DNA of 64,000 nucleotides from Nocardioides sp. BP30 (GTDB lineage Bacteria > Actinomycetota > Actinomycetes > Propionibacteriales > Nocardioidaceae), in assembly GCF_029873215.1 (NCBI RefSeq), contig NZ_CP123620.1, positions 2,852,001 to 2,916,000 on the forward strand, in the 5' to 3' direction. Below, in pieces: positions 9,430-17,935 of this stretch. The notes below the pieces were generated by a model that saw only the letters and a program-made list of their open reading frames with translations, was not told the DNA's origin and ran no database searches. Numbering within the stretch: position 1 is the first letter of the stretch; every line of letters starts with the position of its first letter. Both the position numbers and the translations under genes were made by a program.

Positions 9430-9464
9430 GGGTGCGCCCGGGTGGATCCGGGTGCACCCGGGTG
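9430..9464. repeat. GGGTGC-type repeats between convergent genes
   Basis: Two 15-bp direct repeats of GGGTGCRCCCGGGTG start at 9430 and 9450. They contain the palindrome GGGTGCACCC and lie in the 68-bp gap between the convergent decarboxylase and methyltransferase genes. A role as a bidirectional transcription terminator is likely, because several alternative GC-rich hairpins can form. There is no T-tract. Confidence 0.4.
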
Positions 9465-9472
9465 CGTCGCCG

Positions 9473-10081
9473 CTACGCCCGCCTGCCGAGCAGCGCGAGC
9501 ACGCCGCCCTCCCCCTCGCGCACCTCCCGTACGTCGAGGTCGGCGAGCTCCTGGGCCAACGCGTCGACCTGACCGCTGTCGCCGAGCTGGAGCAGGACCT
9601 GTCCACCCTCGAGAAGGTGCCGATCGGCCAGCCGCACGCAGGTACGCGCGATGTCGAGGCCGTCGGCGCCACCGTCGATGCTGTCGACCGGGTCCTCGGC
9701 GTAGTGGTCGGTGCGGTCGCTGGGCACCCACGGCGGGTCCGCGATCACCAACGCGTAACGCTCGTGCGGGGCCACCACCTCCTCCATGGCACCGGTGCGC
9801 ACCTCCACCACCTCGCCGAGACCGGCCGCGCTCGCATTGCGCCGGGCGTAGTCGCACGCCGAGGGCGAGGAGTCGACGCAGACCAGGCGGCGGCCGGTGC
9901 CGAGGATGGCGAGCAGTCCGATGTGGCCGACGCCCGAGCACAGCTCCAGCACCGGACCCGCCGGCGCCGCGGCCAGCAGCTCGCGCGCCCATGCGGACTG
10001 CTGCTCGGTCCAGGGACGCGGGCGCAGGGTGTCGTCGGCGTACGCGATCCGCAGCGGGCCGAAGGTCATCAGTGAGGGCAC
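9473..10081 (-). CDS. class I SAM-dependent methyltransferase, HemK/RsmC-like
   Basis: The 202-residue protein has the SAM-binding motif VLELCSGVGHIG (44-55), an acidic loop CVDSSP near 68-73 and the catalytic motif DPPW at 115-118. This is the [DN]PP[YFW] motif of enzymes that methylate amide or exocyclic amino nitrogens. The substrate could be a protein glutamine, as for PrmC-like enzymes, or rRNA, as for RsmC-like enzymes; the sequence does not decide. A second Met at residue 5 could be the true start. It is divergent from the GGDEF-EAL gene. Confidence 0.75.
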   Translation of the reverse strand: MPSLMTFGPLRIAYADDTLRPRPWTEQQSAWARELLAAAPAGPVLELCSGVGHIGLLAILGTGRRLVCVDSSPSACDYARRNASAAGLGEVVEVRTGAMEEVVAPHERYALVIADPPWVPSDRTDHYAEDPVDSIDGGADGLDIARTCVRLADRHLLEGGQVLLQLGDSGQVDALAQELADLDVREVREGEGGVLALLGRRA

Positions 10082-10134
10082 GGCACCTCGTTATCCACCA
10101 GCGGCCAGGTCACTCCGGGAACGATCGAGGTTTC

Positions 10135-10170
10135 GGCAGGCGACCGGGCGGGCGACCGGGCAGGCGACCG
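10135..10170. repeat. three 12-bp tandem repeats in an intergenic region
   Basis: Three units of GGCRGGCGACCG run without gaps at 10135-10146, 10147-10158 and 10159-10170, about 50-80 bp upstream of the predicted sigma-28-like promoter of the GGDEF-EAL gene and 54 bp from the methyltransferase start. The function is unknown. Because the copies are in phase they could be a protein-binding array, or simply slippage-prone sequence. Confidence 0.55.
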
Positions 10171-10216
10171 GCCGGGTCCCGGGGTCCCGAGTCGCGGCGA
10201 ACCCGAGAATTCGCCG

Positions 10217-10243
10217 TCAACTCTGCGCCAAAATCTCCGATAG
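10217..10243 (+). promoter_or_regulatory. sigma-28 (FliA/WhiG)-like promoter of the GGDEF-EAL gene
   Basis: TCAA at 10217-10220 and TCCGATAG at 10236-10243 are separated by 15 bases. The consensus of FliA/WhiG-type sigma factors is TCAA or TAAA, about 15 bases, then GCCGATAA, so only two bases of the long -10 element differ. Transcription would begin near 10250, about 20 bases before the TTG start codon, which has a GGAGGG ribosome site at 10261-10266. No ordinary -35/-10 pair is evident nearby. Confidence 0.5.
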
Positions 10244-10271
10244 GCCTCATGGGTTGGGACGGAGGGTCCGC

Positions 10272-13200
10272 TTGCACGCTGGCATCGACACGCTCATGCT
10301 CACGGCCGACGGCCGCCTCGCGGCGACCGTCGCCGCAGCCGCGAGCGCCGACGGGACGAGCCTGCTGGTCCGGCGCACGCAGACGCCGGCCGGGGTGCTC
10401 GCCGCGCTGAACCACGGCCAGGGACCCGACCTGCTCCTGGTCGACGTGACGGTGTGCTCCGGCGCCGAGCTCCGCCAGCTGCTGCACAGCTCCGCGCAAC
10501 GTGACACGGCGGTGGTGGCGCTCGTGCCGGCCGGTGAGGAGCAACGCGGCCTCGACGCGATCCAGCTCGGCGCCGAGGACTACCTCGAAGGCGACGACGC
10601 CACCGTGCTGCGGGCGCTGTGCAAGGTCGCCCGGGCCTCGGTGGCGCGGCACCGCAGCAATCCGGCCCGCTACCTGCGCACCATCTTGGACAACTCCCCC
10701 GACGTGGTCATCACGGTGGACCAGGACCTGGTGGTGCGTCAGGCCAACGCCACCGCCGAGCGGTTCTTCCAGGTCGAGGCCGACGACATGCTGGGCCGGT
10801 CCGTCGACGAGCTGGCGCCGCCCGAGGAGCGCGACGCCCAGCGTGCGGCACTGCTCCGGGCCCTCTCCGGCGTCCCCGCGGCGATCAACGAGACGGAGCG
10901 GCGGCTGCCCGACGGCACCGTCGCGCACATCTCGCTGACGTGCCTGCCGGTGACCGGTGACGACGGTGCCGTCATCGGTGCGTGCACGATCGTGCACGAC
11001 ATCAGCGAGACGGTCGCCGCCCGGCACCGGCTCGAGCGCACCCTCAAGCGCCAGGAGGTGGCCGAGGAGGCAGCGCACGTCGGCGCCTTCGAGGTGGATC
11101 TGGCGACGATGCAGATCGCCATCTCCCGCGAGCTCGCCCGGTTGCACTACCGCGACCCGGACGACCTCGTGCTCTCGATCGACGACCTGCTGCGCGGGGT
11201 GCACCGGGACGACCGTGAGCTGCTGCTCGCCCTGCAGGACGTCCGCGGTCCTGCCACGATCGACTACCGCTTCCGCGGTCCGGACGGCACCGACCCCCGG
11301 CTGCTGGAGATCTCCGGGCGGTGGCTGCCCGGGGACGGACCCGACCACGCCGGCTACTTCGTCGGCATCGAGCGCGACGTGACCGAGCAGCGCGCCCAGG
11401 AGGAGCAGATGCGCTTCCTGGCCCACCACGATCCCCTCACCGGTGCGCTCAACCGGCGGGCCTTCGAGGCCCTGCTCGCCCAGCGGGTGGGGCAGCACTG
11501 CGACGAGCAGCAGGCCAGCGCGCTGCTGATGATCGACCTCGACGGCTTCAAGCACCACAACGACACCTACGGACACGCGGTCGGCGACGCCATCCTGGTC
11601 AGGATCGCCGGCGCCGTGAGCAACCGGTTGCCGGCGCAGGCGGCGCTCGGCCGGATCGGCGGCGACGAGTTCGTCGTCTTCCTGCCCGAGGCCGGCAGCG
11701 AGCACGCAGCCCAGATCGCCGACCTCCTGCTCGCCGTGGTCGCCGACGCCGCTCGGACGGCCTCTCCCGACCCGGTCCACCCGGTCACGGCGAGCATCGG
11801 CATCGCCGGCTTCGCCGGAGCCGCCGAGCCCGCGCTGGTGCTGCGCCGGGCCGACGAGGCCATGTACGCCGCCAAGAGCAACGGCGGCAGGCAGTGGGCG
11901 CACTGGAGCGAGCAGCCGATCGACCTCGTGGATCCGGTCATCGACCTCACGACCGCCGCCGGGAACCGGCTCGAGCGGCTGGCCGCCCTCGCCGTCTCCC
12001 AGACGTCGGCACGCCGCGAGCTGCTCCGCGACCTGACCCTGGACACCGCCACCGGGCTCCCGGGCCGGCACCACTTCCTCGGTCTGGTCGAGCATCGCCT
12101 CACCGGCTCCGCGGACCTGCAGGCGGCGTACGCCGTCCGTCTCGGCGGGATCGACCTGCTCGACGACAGCACCGAGCGGACGGCTCGCGACGCCCTGGTC
12201 GGGGCCGTCGCGGCGCGGCTGGCGCAGGCGCACGGCCCGGGCGCCCTGGTCGGCCTGCTCGACGACGCCGAGCTCGGCCTCCTGCTGCCGGCCGGGACGC
12301 TGGAGCACCGCGAGCGACTCGCCCGCCGGCTGCTCAGCTGCCTGGAGGAGCCGTTCGCCGTCGCGGGTGGCGAGTTCGCCCTGCTGCCGGCGATCGGCAT
12401 CGCCACCGGCGGCCGCGACGGCGATGCCTACACGCTGTTCCGGGACGCGTCGATCGCGGCCGCTGCACCCCGCACCGAGACGCCGGACGGGTTCCGGCAC
12501 TACGAACGCTCGCTCCGCACCCGTGCCACCGCCCGACTCGCCGAGCACGCCGCGCTGCGACGCGCCATCACGAACCGCGAGTTCGGTCTGGTCTTCCAGC
12601 CCGCCCTCGAGCTCGCCACCGGCGTCTTCAACCGCGCCGAGTCGCTGGTGCGCTGGTATCGGCCCGGCGGCGAGGTCGTCGGGCCGGACCGGTTCATCCC
12701 GCTGGCCGAGGCCACCGGTCTGATCGTGCCGCTGGGCGACCTCGTCCTCGACCTGGCGATCGACCAGGCGCTGGCCTGGCGCGCGGCGCTGCCGCACGTG
12801 CGCATCCCGGTCAACCTGTCCGCCGTGCAGCTGGGGATGCCCGGCTTCGCCGCAGGCGTCATGACCAGGGTCGCCGACGCGGGCCTGACCTCGTGGCCGA
12901 TCACCTTCGAGGTGACCGAGTCCGCGTTGATGGAGAACCTCGAGGCCAGCCAGGAGGCGCTCCAGCAACTGCGCGACGCCGAGTTCCGCGTCGTCATCGA
13001 CGACTTCGGCACCGGTCATTCCTCGCTGGCCCGCCTCGACCAGCTCCCGGTCGGCGGCATCAAGGTCGACAAGCTGCTGGTCAAGCGACTGGCCGGCGAC
13101 CCGACGGCGCGGGCCGTCCTGCGCGCGATCGTCGACGTCGGGAAGGCCTACTCGATGCTCGTGACGGCCGAGGGCATCGAGGACGCGGAGACGCTGCGGA

Positions 13201-13304
13201 TCGTCCGCGAGATCGGCGTCGACTACGCACAGGGCTACCACCTGAGCCGGCCCAGGCCGGCCGGCGAGCTCGTCGAGCTCCTCCGGCGCGGCTGGCCGCA
13301 CTGA
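10272..13304 (+). CDS. multidomain c-di-GMP enzyme: receiver-like, PAS-PAS, GGDEF, degenerate GGDEF, EAL
   Basis: The 1010-residue protein should make and/or degrade cyclic di-GMP. A degenerate receiver-like domain (about 7-125) is followed by a PAS domain (133-250), a second PAS/PAC (265-375) and an intact GGDEF (G463-G-D-E-F467) without an upstream RxxD inhibitory site. A second, decayed GGDEF-like domain follows (about 565-745; DTATGLPGRHHF, no GGDEF). The EAL domain (760-1005) keeps catalytic residues: Glu790 in ESL, NLS, Glu880 in EVTES, DDFGTGHS, KVDK, EGIE and QGYHLS. The TTG at 10272 is chosen because GGAGGG lies six bases upstream. There is no signal peptide or membrane helix, so it is probably cytosolic. 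Confidence 0.88.
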   Translation: MHAGIDTLMLTADGRLAATVAAAASADGTSLLVRRTQTPAGVLAALNHGQGPDLLLVDVTVCSGAELRQLLHSSAQRDTAVVALVPAGEEQRGLDAIQLGAEDYLEGDDATVLRALCKVARASVARHRSNPARYLRTILDNSPDVVITVDQDLVVRQANATAERFFQVEADDMLGRSVDELAPPEERDAQRAALLRALSGVPAAINETERRLPDGTVAHISLTCLPVTGDDGAVIGACTIVHDISETVAARHRLERTLKRQEVAEEAAHVGAFEVDLATMQIAISRELARLHYRDPDDLVLSIDDLLRGVHRDDRELLLALQDVRGPATIDYRFRGPDGTDPRLLEISGRWLPGDGPDHAGYFVGIERDVTEQRAQEEQMRFLAHHDPLTGALNRRAFEALLAQRVGQHCDEQQASALLMIDLDGFKHHNDTYGHAVGDAILVRIAGAVSNRLPAQAALGRIGGDEFVVFLPEAGSEHAAQIADLLLAVVADAARTASPDPVHPVTASIGIAGFAGAAEPALVLRRADEAMYAAKSNGGRQWAHWSEQPIDLVDPVIDLTTAAGNRLERLAALAVSQTSARRELLRDLTLDTATGLPGRHHFLGLVEHRLTGSADLQAAYAVRLGGIDLLDDSTERTARDALVGAVAARLAQAHGPGALVGLLDDAELGLLLPAGTLEHRERLARRLLSCLEEPFAVAGGEFALLPAIGIATGGRDGDAYTLFRDASIAAAAPRTETPDGFRHYERSLRTRATARLAEHAALRRAITNREFGLVFQPALELATGVFNRAESLVRWYRPGGEVVGPDRFIPLAEATGLIVPLGDLVLDLAIDQALAWRAALPHVRIPVNLSAVQLGMPGFAAGVMTRVADAGLTSWPITFEVTESALMENLEASQEALQQLRDAEFRVVIDDFGTGHSSLARLDQLPVGGIKVDKLLVKRLAGDPTARAVLRAIVDVGKAYSMLVTAEGIEDAETLRIVREIGVDYAQGYHLSRPRPAGELVELLRRGWPH

Positions 13305-13520
13305 CCTGCCGGCGAGACGCACGGGTCCCCTCTCCGGGCATGGTCCAGACTGAGGGCAGCGACCAGGCCCGAAGTTGTCACCCGGATGAGTGGATCTGGA
13401 CATTCTCCTGAGAAACATCCGCTGTTCACCTGACTTACCTACGGTTCCGGCGCAGGATGGATGAAACGCCCGTTCCCGGGTCCGGCGTTTGCTGGGCTTG
13501 CCCGAGTTGCAGAAGTAGTG

Positions 13521-14996
13521 ATGATGTCGCGGAACCTTCTCCGTACCAAGGCTGTGGTCCTGGTCCCCCTCGCCGCCCTCACCGCCGTGGTGGCCACCGT
13601 GGAGGCCCAGCAGAGCGATGGGACGGCAGCCACCGCCGGTCCGCGCAGCACCGCCGCGAGCGTCGCTCCGGTGCTGCCCGCCGCTATCACACCCTCGGCG
13701 ACACCCAGCGTGACGCCGCAGCTCGACGCCGCCAGCACCACCGACGCGCCGCCGGCCAGTGTCACCGGCCCGGGCCAGCTCTCCGGCGCCCTCACCGTCG
13801 GCGGCGGCAACGGTCCGCTGCTGGGCCGGCTGAGCAGCGTCGCCGTCAGCGGCGCCGGCGCCACCTCGGCCATCTCCAGCACCGCCCTGTCGGCCTACCA
13901 GCGCGCAGCCTCGGTGATCGACCAGGCCGACACCAGCTGCAACCTCGGCTGGGAGCTGCTGGCGGCGATCGGCACCGTCGAGTCCGGCAACGGCACGGCC
14001 GGCGGCAGCCAGCTCAGCCCGGCCGGTCTCGCCACGCCCGCCATCTACGGTCCCGACCTCGACGGCACCCACCACACCCAGCAGATCGCCGACACCGACG
14101 GCGGCCAGCTCGACGGCGATCCCACCTCCGACCGGGCCGTGGGGCCGATGCAGTTCCTGCCCTCGACCTGGGTGATGGTCGCGGTGGACGGCGACGGCGA
14201 CGGGCGCCGGGACCCGCAGGACATCAACGATGCCGCCCTCGCCTCGGCGGTCTACCTGTGCTCCACCGGGGCGGATCTCTCCACACCGGCGGCCCAGCAC
14301 GCGGCGCTGCTGCGCTACAACCACAGCGACGCCTACGCGACCCGGGTGCAGACCCTGGCGACGTCCTACAGCACCGACGACGACCTGACCGGCGTCGTCC
14401 CGGCGACGTTCCTGGTGCCCACCGGGAGCGCCGGCGCCACGGCCACCACGGACGCGACCGCGAAGCAGAAGAAGACCAAGAAGCACCAGACCACGAAGAA
14501 GCACCACCACAAGGCCGCTCACACCAGCACGACCAGCGCCTCGACGTCGAGCACGAGCGCCACCCCCGGCACGACCCCGGGTAAGACCTCCGGCACCCCG
14601 ACCACCGGCGCGAGCACCGGCCCCACCACCACTGCCCCCGGCGCGGCCACCACCGCGCAGCTGACCGAGGTATGCCAGCTGCAGATCGCCAGCACCTACC
14701 CCGATGCCACCGACGACGCGGTCCAGGCGGCACTCACCCGCTGCCTGACGCTGCTCGACGGGCTCACGCTGGCGCAGGCGAAGGCGCAGGTGCAGGACGT
14801 GGTCGAGGCGTTCGTGGACCCCGACACCACCGACGGCCCGATCGCCGGTCTGGAGCCGACCGGCACCCCGACCGAGGACCCGTCCGGATCCGCATCCGAC
14901 GCCCCGTCGACAGGCTCCTCGGATGACCCGTCCGACGACACCGGCTCGACGGATCCCTCAGCCAGCGCCTCGCCGACCGCCTCCGCGACGAACTGA
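13521..14996 (+). CDS. secreted lytic murein transglycosylase with low-complexity tail
   Basis: The signal peptide (TKAVVLVPLAALTAVVATVEA) is followed by a Ser/Thr/Ala-rich stretch and a lytic transglycosylase domain (about residues 125-290). This domain holds LLAAIGTVESGNG, with the likely catalytic Glu, and the family hallmark RAVGPMQFLPSTW. The enzyme should cleave peptidoglycan glycan strands. A Lys/His-rich patch (KKTKKHQTTKKHHHK) and a Thr/Pro-rich linker follow. A second small helical region with two cysteines precedes an acidic Ser/Asp tail. The ATG at 13521 gives a proper signal peptide; an ATG at 13461 is possible but would add 20 residues. Confidence 0.8.
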   Translation: MMSRNLLRTKAVVLVPLAALTAVVATVEAQQSDGTAATAGPRSTAASVAPVLPAAITPSATPSVTPQLDAASTTDAPPASVTGPGQLSGALTVGGGNGPLLGRLSSVAVSGAGATSAISSTALSAYQRAASVIDQADTSCNLGWELLAAIGTVESGNGTAGGSQLSPAGLATPAIYGPDLDGTHHTQQIADTDGGQLDGDPTSDRAVGPMQFLPSTWVMVAVDGDGDGRRDPQDINDAALASAVYLCSTGADLSTPAAQHAALLRYNHSDAYATRVQTLATSYSTDDDLTGVVPATFLVPTGSAGATATTDATAKQKKTKKHQTTKKHHHKAAHTSTTSASTSSTSATPGTTPGKTSGTPTTGASTGPTTTAPGAATTAQLTEVCQLQIASTYPDATDDAVQAALTRCLTLLDGLTLAQAKAQVQDVVEAFVDPDTTDGPIAGLEPTGTPTEDPSGSASDAPSTGSSDDPSDDTGSTDPSASASPTASATN

Positions 14997-15048
14997 GTTC
15001 ACCCGGCGGCCCTTTCGAAGCGTCGGCACTCGTGTCATGGTCGAGAGC

Positions 15049-16368
15049 ATGAGTGCCGACGTCACCACCCTCCAGACCCGGTACGACGAGGTCCGGGCCT
15101 ACACCGAACAGCTCGCCGCGCCGCTGTCACCGGAGGACCAGACGGTCCAGTCGATGCCCGACGTGTCGCCGACGAAGTGGCACCGCGCCCACGTCACCTG
15201 GTTCTTCGAGACGTTCGTCCTGGCTGAGAACGAGCAACGCTTCGCGCCGTACCAGGACCAGTACTGGTTCTTGTTCAACTCCTACTACGAGGCGATCGGG
15301 CCTCGCTACGCCCGCCCGCTGCGCGGGGTCATCAGCCGACCCGGGGCACACGACGTCGGGCTCTACCGCAGCAACGTCGACGATCGGATGCGCGAGCTGC
15401 TCGAGACCCTCGACGAGGGCACGCTGACCAAGCTCGCCCCGACCATCGAGCTCGGCTTCCACCACGAGCAGCAGCACCAGGAGCTGCTGCTGATGGACAT
15501 CAAGCACGTGCTCTCGCTCAACCCGCTGCGACCCGTCTACGCCGGCCGCCCCACGACCGGCGGCGTCTCCGGGCCGCTCGGCTGGCAGGAGTACGACGGC
15601 GGCCTGGTCGAGATCGGCCACGACGGCAGCCGCGACGGGAGCTTCTGCTTCGACAACGAGCTGCCCGTGCACCAGCAGTTCCTCCAGCCGTTCCGGCTGG
15701 CCGACCGGCTGGTGACCAACGGCGAGTGGCAGGCCTTCATGGCGGACGGCGGCTACCGCCGCCCCGAGCTGTGGCTCAGCGACGGCTGGGCGCGGATCAA
15801 CGCCGAGGGCTGGCGGGCGCCGTTCTACTGGATCGAGCAGGACGGCGTCTGGCTCGAGCACACCCTCACCGGGACCTGGCCCGTCGACCCCGAGCTGCCG
15901 GCCTGCCACCTGAGTCACTACGAGGCCGACGCCTACGCCACCTGGGCGGGCAAGCGGCTTCCGACCGAGGCGGAGTGGGAGCACGCCGCCCGGCTGGAGG
16001 ACGAGGGCTCGGTGGGCGGCACCTCGACCGGCCCGGTGGACGTGGGCTCCGCCGAGGGCCGGCGGTCGTGGCACCCGCGCGCGGCCGGTGCCCCGACCGG
16101 CGCGCTGCGGCAGCTCTTCGGCGAGTGCTGGGAGTGGACGGCCTCGGCGTACCTGCCCTATCCCGGCTTCCACCCGGCCGACGGCGCTATCGGCGAGTAC
16201 AACGGCAAGTTCATGTCCGGCCAGATGGTGCTGCGCGGGGGTTGCGCCCTGACACCGCCGGGGCATGCGCGGGCGTCCTATCGCAACTTCTTCCCGCCCG
16301 GTGCGCGCTGGCCGCTCACCGGTGTGCGGCTGGCCGACGACGGCGCGACGCGGGCGGGCCGAGCGTGA
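15049..16368 (+). CDS. egtB: ergothioneine biosynthesis sulfoxide synthase EgtB
   Basis: EgtB is a non-haem iron enzyme that joins trimethylhistidine (hercynine) to a thiol donor with O2. The N-terminal DinB-like domain carries the iron-binding HX3HXE motif H139-EQQ-H143-Q-E145, with a further conserved His region HRAHVTWFFETF near residue 40. The C-terminal formylglycine-generating-like domain includes YATWAGKRLPTEAEWEHAAR and FGECWEWTASAY. Its length of 439 residues is normal. The ATG at 15049 is preferred; one at 15037 adds four residues. The stop overlaps the next gene by GTGA, placing it first in egtB-unknown-egtD. Confidence 0.93.
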   Translation: MSADVTTLQTRYDEVRAYTEQLAAPLSPEDQTVQSMPDVSPTKWHRAHVTWFFETFVLAENEQRFAPYQDQYWFLFNSYYEAIGPRYARPLRGVISRPGAHDVGLYRSNVDDRMRELLETLDEGTLTKLAPTIELGFHHEQQHQELLLMDIKHVLSLNPLRPVYAGRPTTGGVSGPLGWQEYDGGLVEIGHDGSRDGSFCFDNELPVHQQFLQPFRLADRLVTNGEWQAFMADGGYRRPELWLSDGWARINAEGWRAPFYWIEQDGVWLEHTLTGTWPVDPELPACHLSHYEADAYATWAGKRLPTEAEWEHAARLEDEGSVGGTSTGPVDVGSAEGRRSWHPRAAGAPTGALRQLFGECWEWTASAYLPYPGFHPADGAIGEYNGKFMSGQMVLRGGCALTPPGHARASYRNFFPPGARWPLTGVRLADDGATRAGRA

Positions 16369-16895
16369 CCGACGCGATCACCCTGACGACCCAGCCGGTC
16401 TGGACCGCGCGCGTCCTGTGCGGCCACCATGCAGTCCTCGGCCGGGCTGAGACCGTCGCGGGGTGGACGAGCGACGACGGCTGCGACGTGACAGGCACAG
16501 GCGCCGGAACAGGCACCGGCGCGTGGCGGATCGGCGTCGATGCGGCCACCGCGGAGGAGATCGAGCGGGTGCACGCGGCGGTCGCCTCGGAGCGTGACGC
16601 GCCCGGCGGGGCGGACCTGCCGGCCGCCAGCCTGCTCGTCAGGGCCGCTACCCGCCACCGGCTACCGGCGTGCTCGATCCTGCTCGCCGACGGGGACCAG
16701 CTGGCCGCGCTCGCCTGGGGCCTGCCGCTGGGCGTCGTCGAGCTCGGCGGTTGGGAGTACGCCGTCGCCGCCACCCCACCGGCAGGCGACTCCGCATGGG
16801 TGCCGCTGGCACCGGGCACCGTGGCGGCACTGGACCCCTGCGGTCCGACCACCTTCCCCCTGCACGCACCCCTCGACCCGGAGGCGCCTCGGTGA
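16365..16895 (+). CDS. unknown protein, 176 aa, between egtB and egtD
   Basis: I do not recognise this protein. It occupies the place where actinobacterial clusters normally carry egtC, but it is not EgtC. EgtC is a class II glutamine amidotransferase-fold hydrolase of roughly 230 residues that begins Met-Cys; this protein begins MTDAITLTTQPVW and has no N-terminal cysteine nucleophile. Visible traits are a Gly/Thr/Ala-rich stretch (about 44-54), CGHH near residue 19, one further cysteine in ACSILLADGDQL and a last one in LDPCGPTTFPLH. GTGA overlaps at both ends show it is translated with egtB and egtD, so a role in ergothioneine formation is probable. Confidence 0.7.
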   Translation: MTDAITLTTQPVWTARVLCGHHAVLGRAETVAGWTSDDGCDVTGTGAGTGTGAWRIGVDAATAEEIERVHAAVASERDAPGGADLPAASLLVRAATRHRLPACSILLADGDQLAALAWGLPLGVVELGGWEYAVAATPPAGDSAWVPLAPGTVAALDPCGPTTFPLHAPLDPEAPR

Positions 16896-17875
16896 CCACC
16901 CTCTCGACGCCGGGAGCCAGCCTCGACGTGCTGCTGACCCCGGCCGACCTGCGCGCTGCCCTGGAACGCGACGCCCGGGCCGGGCTGAGCGCCACGCCGA
17001 AGTGGCTGCCGCCGAAGTACTTCTACGACGACCGCGGCAGCCGGCTCTTCGAGGAGATCACCCGGCTGCCGGAGTACTACCCCACCCGCACCGAGCACGC
17101 GATCCTGTCGGCGTACGCCACGGACATCGCGGCGGCAGCGGATGCGGAGGTGCTGCTGGAGCTGGGCTCCGGGTCGAGTCACAAGACCCGGCTGCTCCTG
17201 AACGCGATGGCGCGTCAGGCCACGCTCGCGGCGTACGTGCCCGTCGACGTCAGCGTCGGCGCGCTGCGCGATGCGATGAGCAGCCTGCGCACCGACTACC
17301 CGCACCTGCCGCTGCACGGCGCGGTCGCGGACTTCGACGCTCACCTGGCCCTGCTGCCGGCGCCCGGCCGCCGGCTGTGGGTGCTGCTGGGCGGCACCAT
17401 CGGGAACTACCCGCCGGCCGAACGCGCGGTGCTGCTGGCGGCGCTGAGTGCGGCGATGCGACCCGGCGAGGCGTTCCTGCTGGGGATCGACCTGGTCAAG
17501 GACCCGAAGCGGCTGGTGGCGGCCTATGACGACGCCGCCGGCGTCACCGCCGCCTTCAACCGCAACGTCATCTCCGTCCTGGATCGCGAGCTGGACGGCG
17601 ACCTCGACCCCGACGACTTCGAGCACGTCGCCCTGTGGGACGCGGAGAACGAGTGGATCGAGATGCGGCTGCGGGCGCGTCGACCGATCTCGGCCCGCCT
17701 GGGCGCTCTGGACCTTCCGGTGCGGCTCGACGTCGAGGAGGAGATCCGCACCGAGATCTCGGCGAAGTTCCGCCGCGAGCGTCTCGCCGAGGAGCTGACG
17801 GCCGCGGGGCTGCACGTCGAGCAGTGGTGGACCGACCCGATGGCCGACTTCGCCCTGGTGCTGGCGCGGCGCTGA
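16892..17875 (+). CDS. egtD: L-histidine N-alpha-methyltransferase EgtD
   Basis: EgtD trimethylates histidine with three S-adenosylmethionine to give hercynine, the EgtB substrate. The 327-residue protein shows PPKYFYDDRGSRLFEEIT and LPEYYPTRTEHAIL at the N-terminus. The SAM motif is LLELGSGSSHKT, followed by LGGTIGNYPP and the C-terminal segment EMRLRARRPI. These are all typical of the family. The GTG at 16892 overlaps the stop of the unknown gene and has GGAGG eight bases upstream. The cluster here lacks egtA, egtC and egtE, which may lie elsewhere. Confidence 0.93.
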   Translation: MTTLSTPGASLDVLLTPADLRAALERDARAGLSATPKWLPPKYFYDDRGSRLFEEITRLPEYYPTRTEHAILSAYATDIAAAADAEVLLELGSGSSHKTRLLLNAMARQATLAAYVPVDVSVGALRDAMSSLRTDYPHLPLHGAVADFDAHLALLPAPGRRLWVLLGGTIGNYPPAERAVLLAALSAAMRPGEAFLLGIDLVKDPKRLVAAYDDAAGVTAAFNRNVISVLDRELDGDLDPDDFEHVALWDAENEWIEMRLRARRPISARLGALDLPVRLDVEEEIRTEISAKFRRERLAEELTAAGLHVEQWWTDPMADFALVLARR

Positions 17876-17935
17876 TCGTCCTCCCCGGGCGGTGGGTACC
17901 GGACTGCGACCGCCCCCACCCCGAAGGGACCGCCC

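Noticed and set aside
13305..13520. Possible ydaO-type riboswitch ahead of the lytic transglycosylase gene
   Set aside because: The spacer lacks the GGGGTGAA and CCCGAACCC...AGCTAACT blocks that are plain ahead of the rpf-like gene, so only an unassigned leader is supported.
10110..14522. Open frame of almost 1500 codons on the minus strand opposite the GGDEF-EAL gene
   Set aside because: It is an antisense shadow: composition is repetitive, no domain is visible, and it crosses two genes and their control regions.
16365..16895. EgtC annotation by position
   Set aside because: The protein lacks the N-terminal Met-Cys nucleophile and the length of the EgtC family, so position alone does not justify the name.
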